64,000 bases of DNA from Actinomycetes bacterium (GTDB lineage: Bacteria > Actinomycetota > Actinomycetes > Propionibacteriales > Nocardioidaceae). The stretch is taken from the NCBI GenBank assembly GCA_023460975.1, contig JAEWOG010000051.1, positions 11,301 through 75,300 of the forward strand, in the 5' to 3' direction. Within the stretch, counting starts at the first letter, position 1. Each line of letters starts with the position of its first letter. The notes under the pieces are model-generated. The model did not search any database. It had not been told where the DNA came from and saw only the letters and a program-made list of their open reading frames with translations. Shown one piece after another: positions 16,036-24,946 of the stretch. The position numbers and the translations under genes were made by a program.

Positions 16036-17003
16036 TCGCTGACTTCGATCCAGCGGCCGGCGTACGGGCCGGTTTCGTCGTCGTCCTCGATGTGCTGGGC
16101 CTCGTCGAGATGGATGGTCAGGCTGTCGGGCAGCCCCGCCGCCAACCGGGCCACCCCCTCCTCGGTGAGGTAGTGGTGCTCGATGCGGATCGTCTCGAGG
16201 TGCGCGAAGGAGGCGTCGGTGAGGATCTCGACGCACTCGTCGCCCACGACCCCCTTCGACAGGTCGAGCTCCTTGATCCGCGCCAGCAGTGGCGAGCCCC
16301 GCAGCGCGCCGAGGTGGGCGAGCGGGTCCTCGGAGTTGCACAGGCTGAGGTGGGTGAGGGCTGGCAGGCCGTCACTGGCGCACAACTGCGCGACCTGCTC
16401 GACGGTGGTCGTGGCGCCGTAGTTGTCGGACCCGAACCAGATCTCCAGGCTCTCCAACGCGGGCAGCGTCGAGGCCGCGAGCGCCGCCACGATCTCACCG
16501 GGCAGGCCGCCGGACTCGAAGGCGAGCTCGCGCAGGGACGTACTCGTGAACGGCGTGAAGGTGTAGGGCGAGGGCGCTCCGGAGCCGTCGTAGTCGTAGC
16601 CGCCACGCACCCGCAGCGTGCGCAGTTGGCCACCCAGGGCGGCCAGGACCGGGTCCAGGCTGCCGTGGTGGGTCCAGGAGATCTCGTTCTCCTCGTACGT
16701 CAGCTCGGCCAGGAACAGGTGCTCCAGTGCCGGAAAGCTCCCGGCAGCCTCGGCGAGCGCGCCGACGGGGACGAGGTTGTCGTACGGCTCGGGGTGGGGG
16801 CCGACGAGCAGCGCGGTCACGCTCTCGGGCGCCGGGACCCTGGCCAGCCAGCCGGCCAGCGCCTCGTCGGCGCTGCCCGGCGCGTCGTACTCAAAGGCCG
16901 ATCGCCAGGCCACCGGCCCGTCGGTCGCGGGGAAGGGCGCGTCGCCCTCCACGGTCACCACGGGAAGTCCCCCGAACGTCTGCAGGTGCTCGCCGATCGT
17001 CAT
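16032..17003 (-). CDS. STM4015-type leucine-rich-repeat protein, copy B, first gene of the operon
   Basis: 323 residues. It begins MTIGEHLQTFGGLPVVTVEG, with LRR units LRTLRVRGG, LRELAFESGG, LESLEIWFG, LTHLSLCNSEDP, IKELDLSKGVVGDECV and LETIRIEHHYL. It ends with an Asp/Glu-rich linker and GPYAGRWIEVSE. It is about as long as copy A, with an extra YDYDGSGAPSPY insertion. It is the first gene of the operon, 106 nt downstream of purA. The ATG at 17003 is preferred because it aligns with copy A; an upstream in-frame ATG at 17057 would add 18 residues. Confidence 0.82.
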   Translation of the reverse strand: MTIGEHLQTFGGLPVVTVEGDAPFPATDGPVAWRSAFEYDAPGSADEALAGWLARVPAPESVTALLVGPHPEPYDNLVPVGALAEAAGSFPALEHLFLAELTYEENEISWTHHGSLDPVLAALGGQLRTLRVRGGYDYDGSGAPSPYTFTPFTSTSLRELAFESGGLPGEIVAALAASTLPALESLEIWFGSDNYGATTTVEQVAQLCASDGLPALTHLSLCNSEDPLAHLGALRGSPLLARIKELDLSKGVVGDECVEILTDASFAHLETIRIEHHYLTEEGVARLAAGLPDSLTIHLDEAQHIEDDDETGPYAGRWIEVSE

Positions 17004-17109
17004 GGCCAGAACCCTAGGCGAACTTCCGCGCTGTTCCGGCCCGTTCCGCCGCGCCATGACGCATGGGCAGTGCGCGATAAACGCGCGTTACTTGAGGGGT
17101 GGGGGTGGG

Positions 17110-18396
<1,287 letters not shown>

Positions 18397-18407
18397 CGCA
18401 GCCCTCC

Positions 18408-18449
18408 TCGTGAAAAAGAAAAACAGCCCCGGCACAAGGCATCGGGGCT
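18408..18449 (-). terminator. Terminator-like hairpin and U-tract in the purA leader
   Basis: On the minus strand: AGCCCCG, 11-nt loop, CGGGGCT (plus-strand arms 18443-18449 and 18425-18431), then a U-rich run, GTTTTTCTTTTTC, ending just before the purA Shine-Dalgarno. The upstream neighbour is divergent, so no minus-strand gene ends here. This makes a leader attenuator or a 5' stabilising hairpin the likely options. A TAGCGT box at 18461-18466 could be the purA -10. Confidence 0.6.
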
Positions 18450-18491
18450 CTTGCGCCCACACGCTACCAGTTGCGGCGCTTGCGAACCCTC

Positions 18492-18497
18492 TAGGCT
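18492..18497 (+). promoter_or_regulatory. Putative leaderless -10 of the lipid kinase gene
   Basis: TAGGCT, 7 nt before the GTG at 18505. A TTGCGG at 18471-18476 could serve as a short-spaced -35. Confidence 0.5.
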
Positions 18498-18504
18498 CCG
18501 AGGC

Positions 18505-19422
18505 GTGGACCCCCTTCTCGTCATCACGAACGCGGACGCCGGGACCTCCGACGAGGAGTCGTTGGAGGTCGCGCTGGCGGTGCTGCACGAGCAGGCCTCC
18601 GTCGAGGTTGCCGCCACCTCCAACCCGGGCGAGCTCGACGGCGTCCTGCAACGCGCGGGGAGCCGCACGATCGTGGTCGCCGGGGGCGACGGGTCGATGC
18701 ACGCCGTCGTCGCGGCGTTGCACCGGCGCAACCAGCTCGCAGAGACGACGCTGGCGCTGCTGCCCATGGGCACGGGCAACGACTTCGCCCGCGGGACCGG
18801 CGTCCCCCTGGAGATCGAGGATGCCGCCCGGCTGATCCTGCACGGCGAGGCGAGGCAGGTCGACCTGATCGTCGACGAGACCGGCTCCGTGGTCGTCAAC
18901 AACGTGCACGTCGGCATGGGCGCCCAGGCGAGCCGTACGGGTCAGAAGTTCAAGTCGGCGCTGGGATCGGTGGGGGTCGGCGCGGTGAACCTCGGCAAGC
19001 TCGCCTATCCGCTCGGGACGCTGATGTCGGCGTTCCGGCCCCCGAACTTCCGCCTGCGCGTGGAGGTCGACGGCGAGGTCGTCAACGAGTTCAACAGGCC
19101 GGTGCTGATGGTGGCGATGGGCAACGGGGCAGCCATCGGGGGCGGCGCCGACATCACCCCCGAGGCAGACCCCGAGGACGGGCGGATCGACGTCATGATC
19201 TCCCGCTCCGTGTCCCCGCTGGCCAAGGCCGGGTACGTCGCGGATCTGGCCCGCGGGCGCCACCACGAGCGCGACGACGTGCTCTACCTGCGAGGCTCGG
19301 AGATCTCCGTCAGCGGCGAGGCGTTCCACGTCAGCGCGGACGGGGAGATCTACGGCCCCGAGCGCAGTCGTACGTGGCGGGTCGAGCACGGCGCGTACCG
19401 GATGATCCTGCCCGAGCGCTGA
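18505..19422 (+). CDS. Diacylglycerol kinase-like lipid kinase
   Basis: 305 residues from the GTG. DAGK-catalytic fold: VVAGGDGSMHAVVAAL (GGDGT-type nucleotide loop) near residue 72 and LLPMGTGNDFARG near 92, then a beta-sandwich C-domain with NNVHVGMGAQASR and a late VSGEAFHVSADGEI. The family phosphorylates diacylglycerol, sphingoid or related lipids at the membrane surface; the substrate is not determined here. The start was chosen by the leaderless TAGGCT box and the conserved opening VDPLLVITN. Divergent from purA. Confidence 0.87.
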   Translation: MDPLLVITNADAGTSDEESLEVALAVLHEQASVEVAATSNPGELDGVLQRAGSRTIVVAGGDGSMHAVVAALHRRNQLAETTLALLPMGTGNDFARGTGVPLEIEDAARLILHGEARQVDLIVDETGSVVVNNVHVGMGAQASRTGQKFKSALGSVGVGAVNLGKLAYPLGTLMSAFRPPNFRLRVEVDGEVVNEFNRPVLMVAMGNGAAIGGGADITPEADPEDGRIDVMISRSVSPLAKAGYVADLARGRHHERDDVLYLRGSEISVSGEAFHVSADGEIYGPERSRTWRVEHGAYRMILPER

Positions 19423-19438
19423 CGGGGTCGACTCACCC

Positions 19439-19444
19439 TAGACT
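19439..19444 (+). promoter_or_regulatory. Putative leaderless -10 of the double histidine kinase gene
   Basis: TAGACT, 6 nt before the GTG at 19451. Confidence 0.5.
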
Positions 19445-19450
19445 CGCCGC

Positions 19451-21769
19451 GTGCAGACCGGCTCACTCGTCGCGCGGCTCGCAGGCGAGCCCGAGCGACC
19501 CGACGACGGGTGGGCCACCCGGACGGTCCGCGCCGCGATGCGGCGGACCCAGCTGCTTGCCTTCATGGGCTGGAACCTTCTCTCCGCCCTTGCGGCGCTC
19601 GCCAGCGCCGGCCACATGCACCACGCCGCCTTGACTGCGCTGCTGCACCTGGGCCTCGCGGGGCTGTCCGCCATGACGGCACGCGCCAGGCTCCCGGTGC
19701 AGTTGCTGGCTGTCGCGAACTGGCTCGCCTTCCTGTGGAGTTGGACGGCGATCCATGACGAGAGCACCCCGATGTACTTCGGGGTCCTGTGGCTGGCCAC
19801 ACTGAGCGCCTCTCACTGCGGCTTCCTGCTCCACGGTCGCAGCGGCATTCTGCTGCCCGCGGCCGCGCTGGTGGGGGTGCCGGCGGCCATGGTCTGGCTC
19901 GAACCCGACCGGGACCCCATGATGGCCCCGCTCACGTTCTTCTTCGTCACGCTGGTCACCTTCACCGCCAGCCGGGTCGGCCTCTCCTATCTCCTCGACT
20001 TCGCCAGGTCCGCGGACCGCGCCACCGAGGCCGCGGAGCGCGACGCGCACCTGCTGGTCCAGGCACGCGCCGCGAGCAGGCAGTCAGCGGAGGGCGCGCG
20101 GGTCCTGCACGACACCGTCATCAACACGCTCGCCGCCATCGCCCACTCCCGGAGGCCGGCCCTCGACATCGACCAGGTCCGTTCGCGATGCCGCCAGGAC
20201 GTGGAGGCCGTCGAGGCCCTGATGCTCGGGGTCGACGCCGAGACGAGGTGGCCCGAGGGCCTTCCCCTGGACACGCCCGACACCCGCGTCGTCGTGTCGG
20301 GACTGGCCGCCGACGAGGTGGAGTCCGCGCTCGCCGACCTCCCGGCAACCGTCGCCTCCGCGCTCCGCCTCGCGACGTACGAAGCCGCTCGCAACGCCGT
20401 CAAGCACTCCGGCGCCCCGCGGGTCGACGTCCGCGTGGAGCGCGCACCCGAGGGACTCACCTTCACGGTGCGCGATGAGGGACGCGGGTTCGACGGCAAG
20501 CCCGTGCCCGGGCACGGTCTGGCGGAATCGATTCTGGCCCGTGCCGCGGCAGCCGACGTGGCCGCCGAGGTGGACACGGCTACGGGGGCGGGCACGACGG
20601 TCCGCCTCACGTACCACTGGAGCGGCGAGGACATGCCTCAGTTCGACGCCGATGCGCTGAGCAGCGGCGTCGGGCACCGGGCCGCCCTGCTGTGGTCGGG
20701 CGGGCTGATCTTCGCGAGCATCGCCGTGGCCGCGGTCCACCACGGCACCACTCCCAGCCTGGTCCACCTCATGATCGCCGTCATGGCGCTGTGCCACGTG
20801 GTGGTCCGTCGCGTCTGCGGGGCCGGGCGGCCCATGCCCCGGTGGTGCACCGCGCTCCTGCTCGTCAGCGTCGTCGCGACGTACCTGTGCGCGGCCGGTG
20901 CCGTGAGTTTCGGTCTCCACGAGCCAGAGCTGTGGCAGGCACTGGGGGTCACGGGACCGTTGGTCCTGCTGCGCGCGTTCGGCAGCGGCCGCGCCTTCGT
21001 GGGTGGGCTCGTGGCGGTCGCGGCGCTCACGGCCGCCGTCGTGGCGCCGCTGCTCGCCATCTCGCTGCCCGCAGCCACCGTTGCCGTGAAGGCGGGCGGA
21101 ATCGGGATCGGCTATCCGTTGGGCTGGAGCGCCTTCCAGATGTCGGTTGCCACCATCGGCGCGCGCGCCGGCCTGGCGCAGACCCGCGCCCACGCCGACC
21201 GGGTGGCCGCGTCGACGACCCGCGCTGCCGACGCTGCGCGCCGGCGCTGGCAGGACGCCGGCCTGCACGCCGCCCTGGAGCTGCTCGCAGGCATCGGCCA
21301 AGGGCGCATCGACCCCACGGACGAGACCGTACGCAGCCGGGCTGCGGAGGAGGAGTCCTACCTGCGACAGCTCACCCAGCTCGATGCCGACCTCGTACGG
21401 CTGGGCTACTGGATGGCTCGCGCTCTCTCCCGAGCCCGGGAACGCGGAGTGGGTCTGGTCCTGCGCACCGGGGGCCTCGACCTCCCCGACCGCGAGGCCG
21501 ACGCCGTCGGCAATCTGCTCATGGAGGCGGTGGCCGTGGCGCACGCGTCCGACACGCTGGTGGTGACGCTGTTCCCGGCCCCCGAAGGGATGCGCGTCTC
21601 GCTCGTCGCGCCAGCCGAGCGGCTGGACGCGCTCGAGTCCGCCGTGGCCGGCTGGCTGCCCGCCAGCGCGCCTCGCTCGCAGATCTTGGGCGCACAGGGA
21701 ATCATCGAGGTACTCGTGGTGCTGGCGTCGTCGGCAGGAGCAGCCGAGCAGGAGGCGATCGCGTCATGA
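19451..21769 (+). CDS. Double-module membrane histidine kinase
   Basis: 772 residues, about twice the usual size for a NarL-type kinase. Module 1: several membrane helices (residues about 30-185), then HisKA_3-like VLHDTVINTLAAIAH with the phosphoacceptor His about residue 220, and an ATPase domain with YEAARNAVKHSG and DEGRGFDGKPVPGHGL. Module 2 repeats this plan: a second helix bundle (about 400-570), a helical segment around LHAALELLAGIGQGRID, and a diverged ATPase-like end (GNLLMEAVAVAHASDTLVV) lacking clear phosphoacceptor His and glycine boxes. I infer an ancient fusion or tandem duplication, with module 2 regulatory. The stop overlaps the response-regulator ATG (ATGA). Confidence 0.82.
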   Translation: MQTGSLVARLAGEPERPDDGWATRTVRAAMRRTQLLAFMGWNLLSALAALASAGHMHHAALTALLHLGLAGLSAMTARARLPVQLLAVANWLAFLWSWTAIHDESTPMYFGVLWLATLSASHCGFLLHGRSGILLPAAALVGVPAAMVWLEPDRDPMMAPLTFFFVTLVTFTASRVGLSYLLDFARSADRATEAAERDAHLLVQARAASRQSAEGARVLHDTVINTLAAIAHSRRPALDIDQVRSRCRQDVEAVEALMLGVDAETRWPEGLPLDTPDTRVVVSGLAADEVESALADLPATVASALRLATYEAARNAVKHSGAPRVDVRVERAPEGLTFTVRDEGRGFDGKPVPGHGLAESILARAAAADVAAEVDTATGAGTTVRLTYHWSGEDMPQFDADALSSGVGHRAALLWSGGLIFASIAVAAVHHGTTPSLVHLMIAVMALCHVVVRRVCGAGRPMPRWCTALLLVSVVATYLCAAGAVSFGLHEPELWQALGVTGPLVLLRAFGSGRAFVGGLVAVAALTAAVVAPLLAISLPAATVAVKAGGIGIGYPLGWSAFQMSVATIGARAGLAQTRAHADRVAASTTRAADAARRRWQDAGLHAALELLAGIGQGRIDPTDETVRSRAAEEESYLRQLTQLDADLVRLGYWMARALSRARERGVGLVLRTGGLDLPDREADAVGNLLMEAVAVAHASDTLVVTLFPAPEGMRVSLVAPAERLDALESAVAGWLPASAPRSQILGAQGIIEVLVVLASSAGAAEQEAIAS

Positions 21770-22422
21770 CCCAGGGCAACGGCATCCGTCGGATCGCCAT
21801 CGTGGAGGACCACCTGCTCCAGCGTCGTCGTACCGAAGAGATCATCGCCCAGCAGCCCCGCCTGACGTTGGCCTGGTCCGGCGAGACCCTCGAACGCTTC
21901 CACGACTGGCAGAGCCGAGCGCCGCGCGCCCATCACCCCCACCTCCTGGTGCTCGACCTCCAGGTCGACCGGGGCCCCGACGTCGACCCAGCGCTGGTGC
22001 GCACGGTGGTCGACTCAGGCACGCGCGTGCTGGTCGTCTCCGCACTGGCGCGCCCCGCGCTGGTGCGCGAGGTGCTGCGCGCCGGCGTGGGCGGGGTGGT
22101 CGGCAAGAGGGACACCGAGGCTGACCTGCTCGAAGCGATGTGGTCCGTCCTCGGCGGCGGCCACTGGGTGACCTCGGACCTGGCGAGCGTGATCGCCGGC
22201 GACCCCGACCGGCCGGCCCTGAGCGACCAGGAGGAACGCGCGCTCGTCCTCTACGCCTCCGGGCTGACCATCCAGGAGGTCGGGCACGCACTCAACGTCC
22301 AACCCGAGACCGCGAAGACCTACATCGGCCGGGTGAAGGCGAAGTACGCCGCCCACGGAGATCCCGTACGCACCAAGCTGGACCTCAACGAGGTCGCCAA
22401 GCGGGACGGCTTCCTGACCTGA
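21766..22422 (+). CDS. Response regulator, NarL/FixJ type
   Basis: 218 residues. Receiver: IRRIAIVEDHLLQ at the start, phosphoacceptor Asp in HLLVLDLQVDRG near residue 64, and Lys in GVVGKRD. C-terminal LuxR helix-turn-helix: LSDQEERALVLYASGLTIQ then LNVQPETAKTYIGRVKAKY. Encoded in a 4-nt overlap with the double histidine kinase, so this is its cognate partner. The DNA target is unknown. Confidence 0.9.
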   Translation: MTQGNGIRRIAIVEDHLLQRRRTEEIIAQQPRLTLAWSGETLERFHDWQSRAPRAHHPHLLVLDLQVDRGPDVDPALVRTVVDSGTRVLVVSALARPALVREVLRAGVGGVVGKRDTEADLLEAMWSVLGGGHWVTSDLASVIAGDPDRPALSDQEERALVLYASGLTIQEVGHALNVQPETAKTYIGRVKAKYAAHGDPVRTKLDLNEVAKRDGFLT

Positions 22423-22512
22423 CGGCCCCGTGTCCCCCCTTCGGAGGTCACTTCTGGGGTCATTCGTCGCATTCGACAACGCGCGGCACCCCACGCTCTC
22501 GACGATGGACAC

Positions 22513-24801
22513 ATGTCGTACATGGTCGGCAGCCACCGCGTGGCACGACCGGGTGTACAGCGCTCCCTGCGTACCTCCGACCCGGTCGTGGTGCTTTCGG
22601 GACCCCTCGGAAGCGGCCGATCCACAGCCCTGCGTCGGCTCGGGGAGGACCTGCACGCCGAGGGCGAGTCGTTGACGTGGGCCGCGACGCTGCCGCTGCC
22701 CGACGACGTCACCGGCTACGTCGCGATCGAGGACGTCGACGGTCGCGACACACAGTTCTGGGATGAGGTGGTGCACCTGGTGCGCACGCGTGGGGACGTA
22801 CGCCTGCGCCTGACCTCGCTGACCCCCGCCTGCCTGCCGCCCGGACTCGGCGCCGTCATCGTGGACAACCTCCGGCTGAGTGTCGAGCAGGTGGCCGAGC
22901 ATGTACGGGCCACCGACTCCCCCGCCGACCCGCACCTCCTGCGTGCGTACGCGCACGGCCACGTCGGCACGATCGCCCACCTGTGTGCCTGCGGCGCCCA
23001 GACCCTCGACGAGTTCCGTGCCCTGCTGGCCCGCAAGCGCCCGCTGATGCCGTTGCCCGTGGCCGACGCGGCTCTGGCCGTCCCGGCGTTCCTCAGCCCC
23101 GGCGTGCTGGCGGTCCTCGGGCTGCCACTCGAACGTCTCGACGCGCTCGAGTCCGCGGGGCAGGGTGAGTGGTTGTCGCACGGGACGGCGGCCGCCTTCG
23201 TGCTCCTGCCCCAGGTGCGGGAGGCCACGCGCGCGGCGATGGACCCGCTCTCGCTCCGGCTGCACGAAGCACAGCGCAGGGACTGCGCCGAGGCCCTGCT
23301 GACGGAGGGGGCCACGTACGCGGCCTTCATCGAGGCAGTCGAGGCAGGTGCCCTCGACGTGGCCTCGCGCGCGGCGAGGACCAGCGACCTCTTCGGCGAT
23401 CCCGCCCATGCCATCGAGATCGACACGGTGCTGCGGATGGTCCCCGCCAAGGAACTGGCCCGACACCCTGTCCTGGCGTTCTCCTTGGCGCGTGCGGCCA
23501 GCGCCACCTCCGCCTCGCCGCGGCGCGCGCTGGGATATTTCGAGACCGCAGCCGAAGGAGCCCGGCGCGCGGCGCCGACCTCGGATGCCGACAGGGTCTA
23601 CCTCTACGCGATCCAGAGCGCCGCTGAACGCATCGCGGGGCTGCGGGACTGTGGCCTGGGAGCTGCGCGGCGGGCCACCCAGGCGCTGGCACTCCTGAAC
23701 CCCGGCGAGCTCGAGCGCCTCGGCGAGACTGCCAGCCAGACGTGCGCCCACATCGCCCTGACCCTGCTCACCCACGGCCGCCTCGACGAAGCCGCCACCG
23801 CCTTCGCGGCCGCGCTCGACGTCGCCCGCCACCGCTCGGACGAGATGGTCTCGCTCGTCGGACTCGCCCGCGTCGAGACGGATCGCGGCGACCTCACACG
23901 AGCCGCTCACTGGGTGCGGATGGCCGAGGAACACGCCAACCGCGGCAAGGCCACGCGCCGCAGCCAAGCCCTCCTCAGGGTCGTGGCCGCGCACGCAGCC
24001 ATCGAGTCGGGCGAGGTGGCGCGCGCCCGGGCCTCCGTGGAGCGCGTGTGGCCGCAGGCAGACCGCGCCGAGCACTGGGAGTGGCTGGGGTGCACGCGCG
24101 CGCTCACCTTGCTGGGGGACGGTCAGGCGGTCCTCGCCCTGGAAGAGCTGCGTGCCCTGCGCCAGCGCCGCAGCGGCCGTACGGTCATGCCCGCCTGGAG
24201 CACCGCCCGACTCGACCACACCGAAGTGCTCCTGCTCGTGGCGACCGGGAACCTCCGTGCAGCGCGGGCGGTGGCCAAGGCAGCACCGCCCGGGAACCTG
24301 CGACGCACGAGCGAGGCCATCGTGGGCCTGGCGAGCGACGATCTGTCCTTGGTCCGCGACGCCGTGGGCCGCATGCGTCCCGTCACCCCCGCCGAGCGCG
24401 TCTGGGCGAGTGCCCTCACCGCGGTCCTGCTGCGCCGCGAGGGACGCAACGACGAATGGCGCCACACGATGGAGGAGGTGCAGGTGCTCCACGAGACGTA
24501 CGGGATCAGCTCGCCCTTCATGTTCCTGCCGGCCGAGGAGCGCGCCGCCGTCGGTGGCAGTGCCGCCGTACTGCCCTGCCTGCTGCCGGCGAGTTCCGCT
24601 GTTCCGGACCTCACCCCGCGCGAGCTGGTGGTGCTGCAACAGCTCGTGCACACCGCCGATGTCGGCGAGATCGCCCAGTCCCTGCACGTGTCTCCCAACA
24701 CCGTGAAGTCGCAGCGGCGCTCGCTCTACCGCAAGCTCGGCGCCACCTCGCGGGACGAGACCCTCGCGGTCGGTCTGGCCCACGGTCTGCTCAAGATCTG
24801 A
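22513..24801 (+). CDS. Large LuxR-type regulator with an altered P-loop
   Basis: 762 residues. It has the layout of LAL/MalT-like regulators: an N-terminal NTPase-like domain, an alpha-helical repeat centre and a C-terminal LuxR domain (LTPRELVVLQQLVHTADVG, then LHVSPNTVKSQRRSLYRKLG). The P-loop reads SGPLGSGRST, with Arg where GKS/GKT normally has the catalytic Lys, so ATP binding or hydrolysis may be weak. It lies 91 nt after the response regulator and converges on the adhesin gene. Ligand and target are unknown. Regulation of the adhesin by this protein is possible but only a position-based guess. Confidence 0.82.
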   Translation: MSYMVGSHRVARPGVQRSLRTSDPVVVLSGPLGSGRSTALRRLGEDLHAEGESLTWAATLPLPDDVTGYVAIEDVDGRDTQFWDEVVHLVRTRGDVRLRLTSLTPACLPPGLGAVIVDNLRLSVEQVAEHVRATDSPADPHLLRAYAHGHVGTIAHLCACGAQTLDEFRALLARKRPLMPLPVADAALAVPAFLSPGVLAVLGLPLERLDALESAGQGEWLSHGTAAAFVLLPQVREATRAAMDPLSLRLHEAQRRDCAEALLTEGATYAAFIEAVEAGALDVASRAARTSDLFGDPAHAIEIDTVLRMVPAKELARHPVLAFSLARAASATSASPRRALGYFETAAEGARRAAPTSDADRVYLYAIQSAAERIAGLRDCGLGAARRATQALALLNPGELERLGETASQTCAHIALTLLTHGRLDEAATAFAAALDVARHRSDEMVSLVGLARVETDRGDLTRAAHWVRMAEEHANRGKATRRSQALLRVVAAHAAIESGEVARARASVERVWPQADRAEHWEWLGCTRALTLLGDGQAVLALEELRALRQRRSGRTVMPAWSTARLDHTEVLLLVATGNLRAARAVAKAAPPGNLRRTSEAIVGLASDDLSLVRDAVGRMRPVTPAERVWASALTAVLLRREGRNDEWRHTMEEVQVLHETYGISSPFMFLPAEERAAVGGSAAVLPCLLPASSAVPDLTPRELVVLQQLVHTADVGEIAQSLHVSPNTVKSQRRSLYRKLGATSRDETLAVGLAHGLLKI

Positions 24802-24833
24802 CGTCCCACTGGGTCTGACTCCCCCCAGTCGAC

Positions 24834-24871
24834 ATGAACCCGGGTCGCGGTTGCACGCGACCCGGGTTCAT
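24834..24871. terminator. Strong inverted repeat between convergent genes (LuxR side)
   Basis: 16-bp perfect stem, arms 24834-24849 and 24856-24871 with a 6-nt loop, beginning 33 nt after the LuxR stop. Probably a bidirectional terminator. Confidence 0.7.
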
Positions 24872-24904
24872 CGGCGTCTGAGCGGTACGCCGCCCCGACG
24901 CCAG

Positions 24905-24941
24905 GGCCTGGTGGCACCCCGGGGATGGGTGCCACCAGGCC
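24905..24941. terminator. Strong inverted repeat between convergent genes (adhesin side)
   Basis: 15-bp perfect stem (GGCCTGGTGGCACCC and its complement; arms 24905-24919 and 24927-24941) with a 7-nt loop, starting 5 nt after the adhesin stop. Terminates the adhesin message. Confidence 0.7.
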
Positions 24942-24946
24942 GGCCG

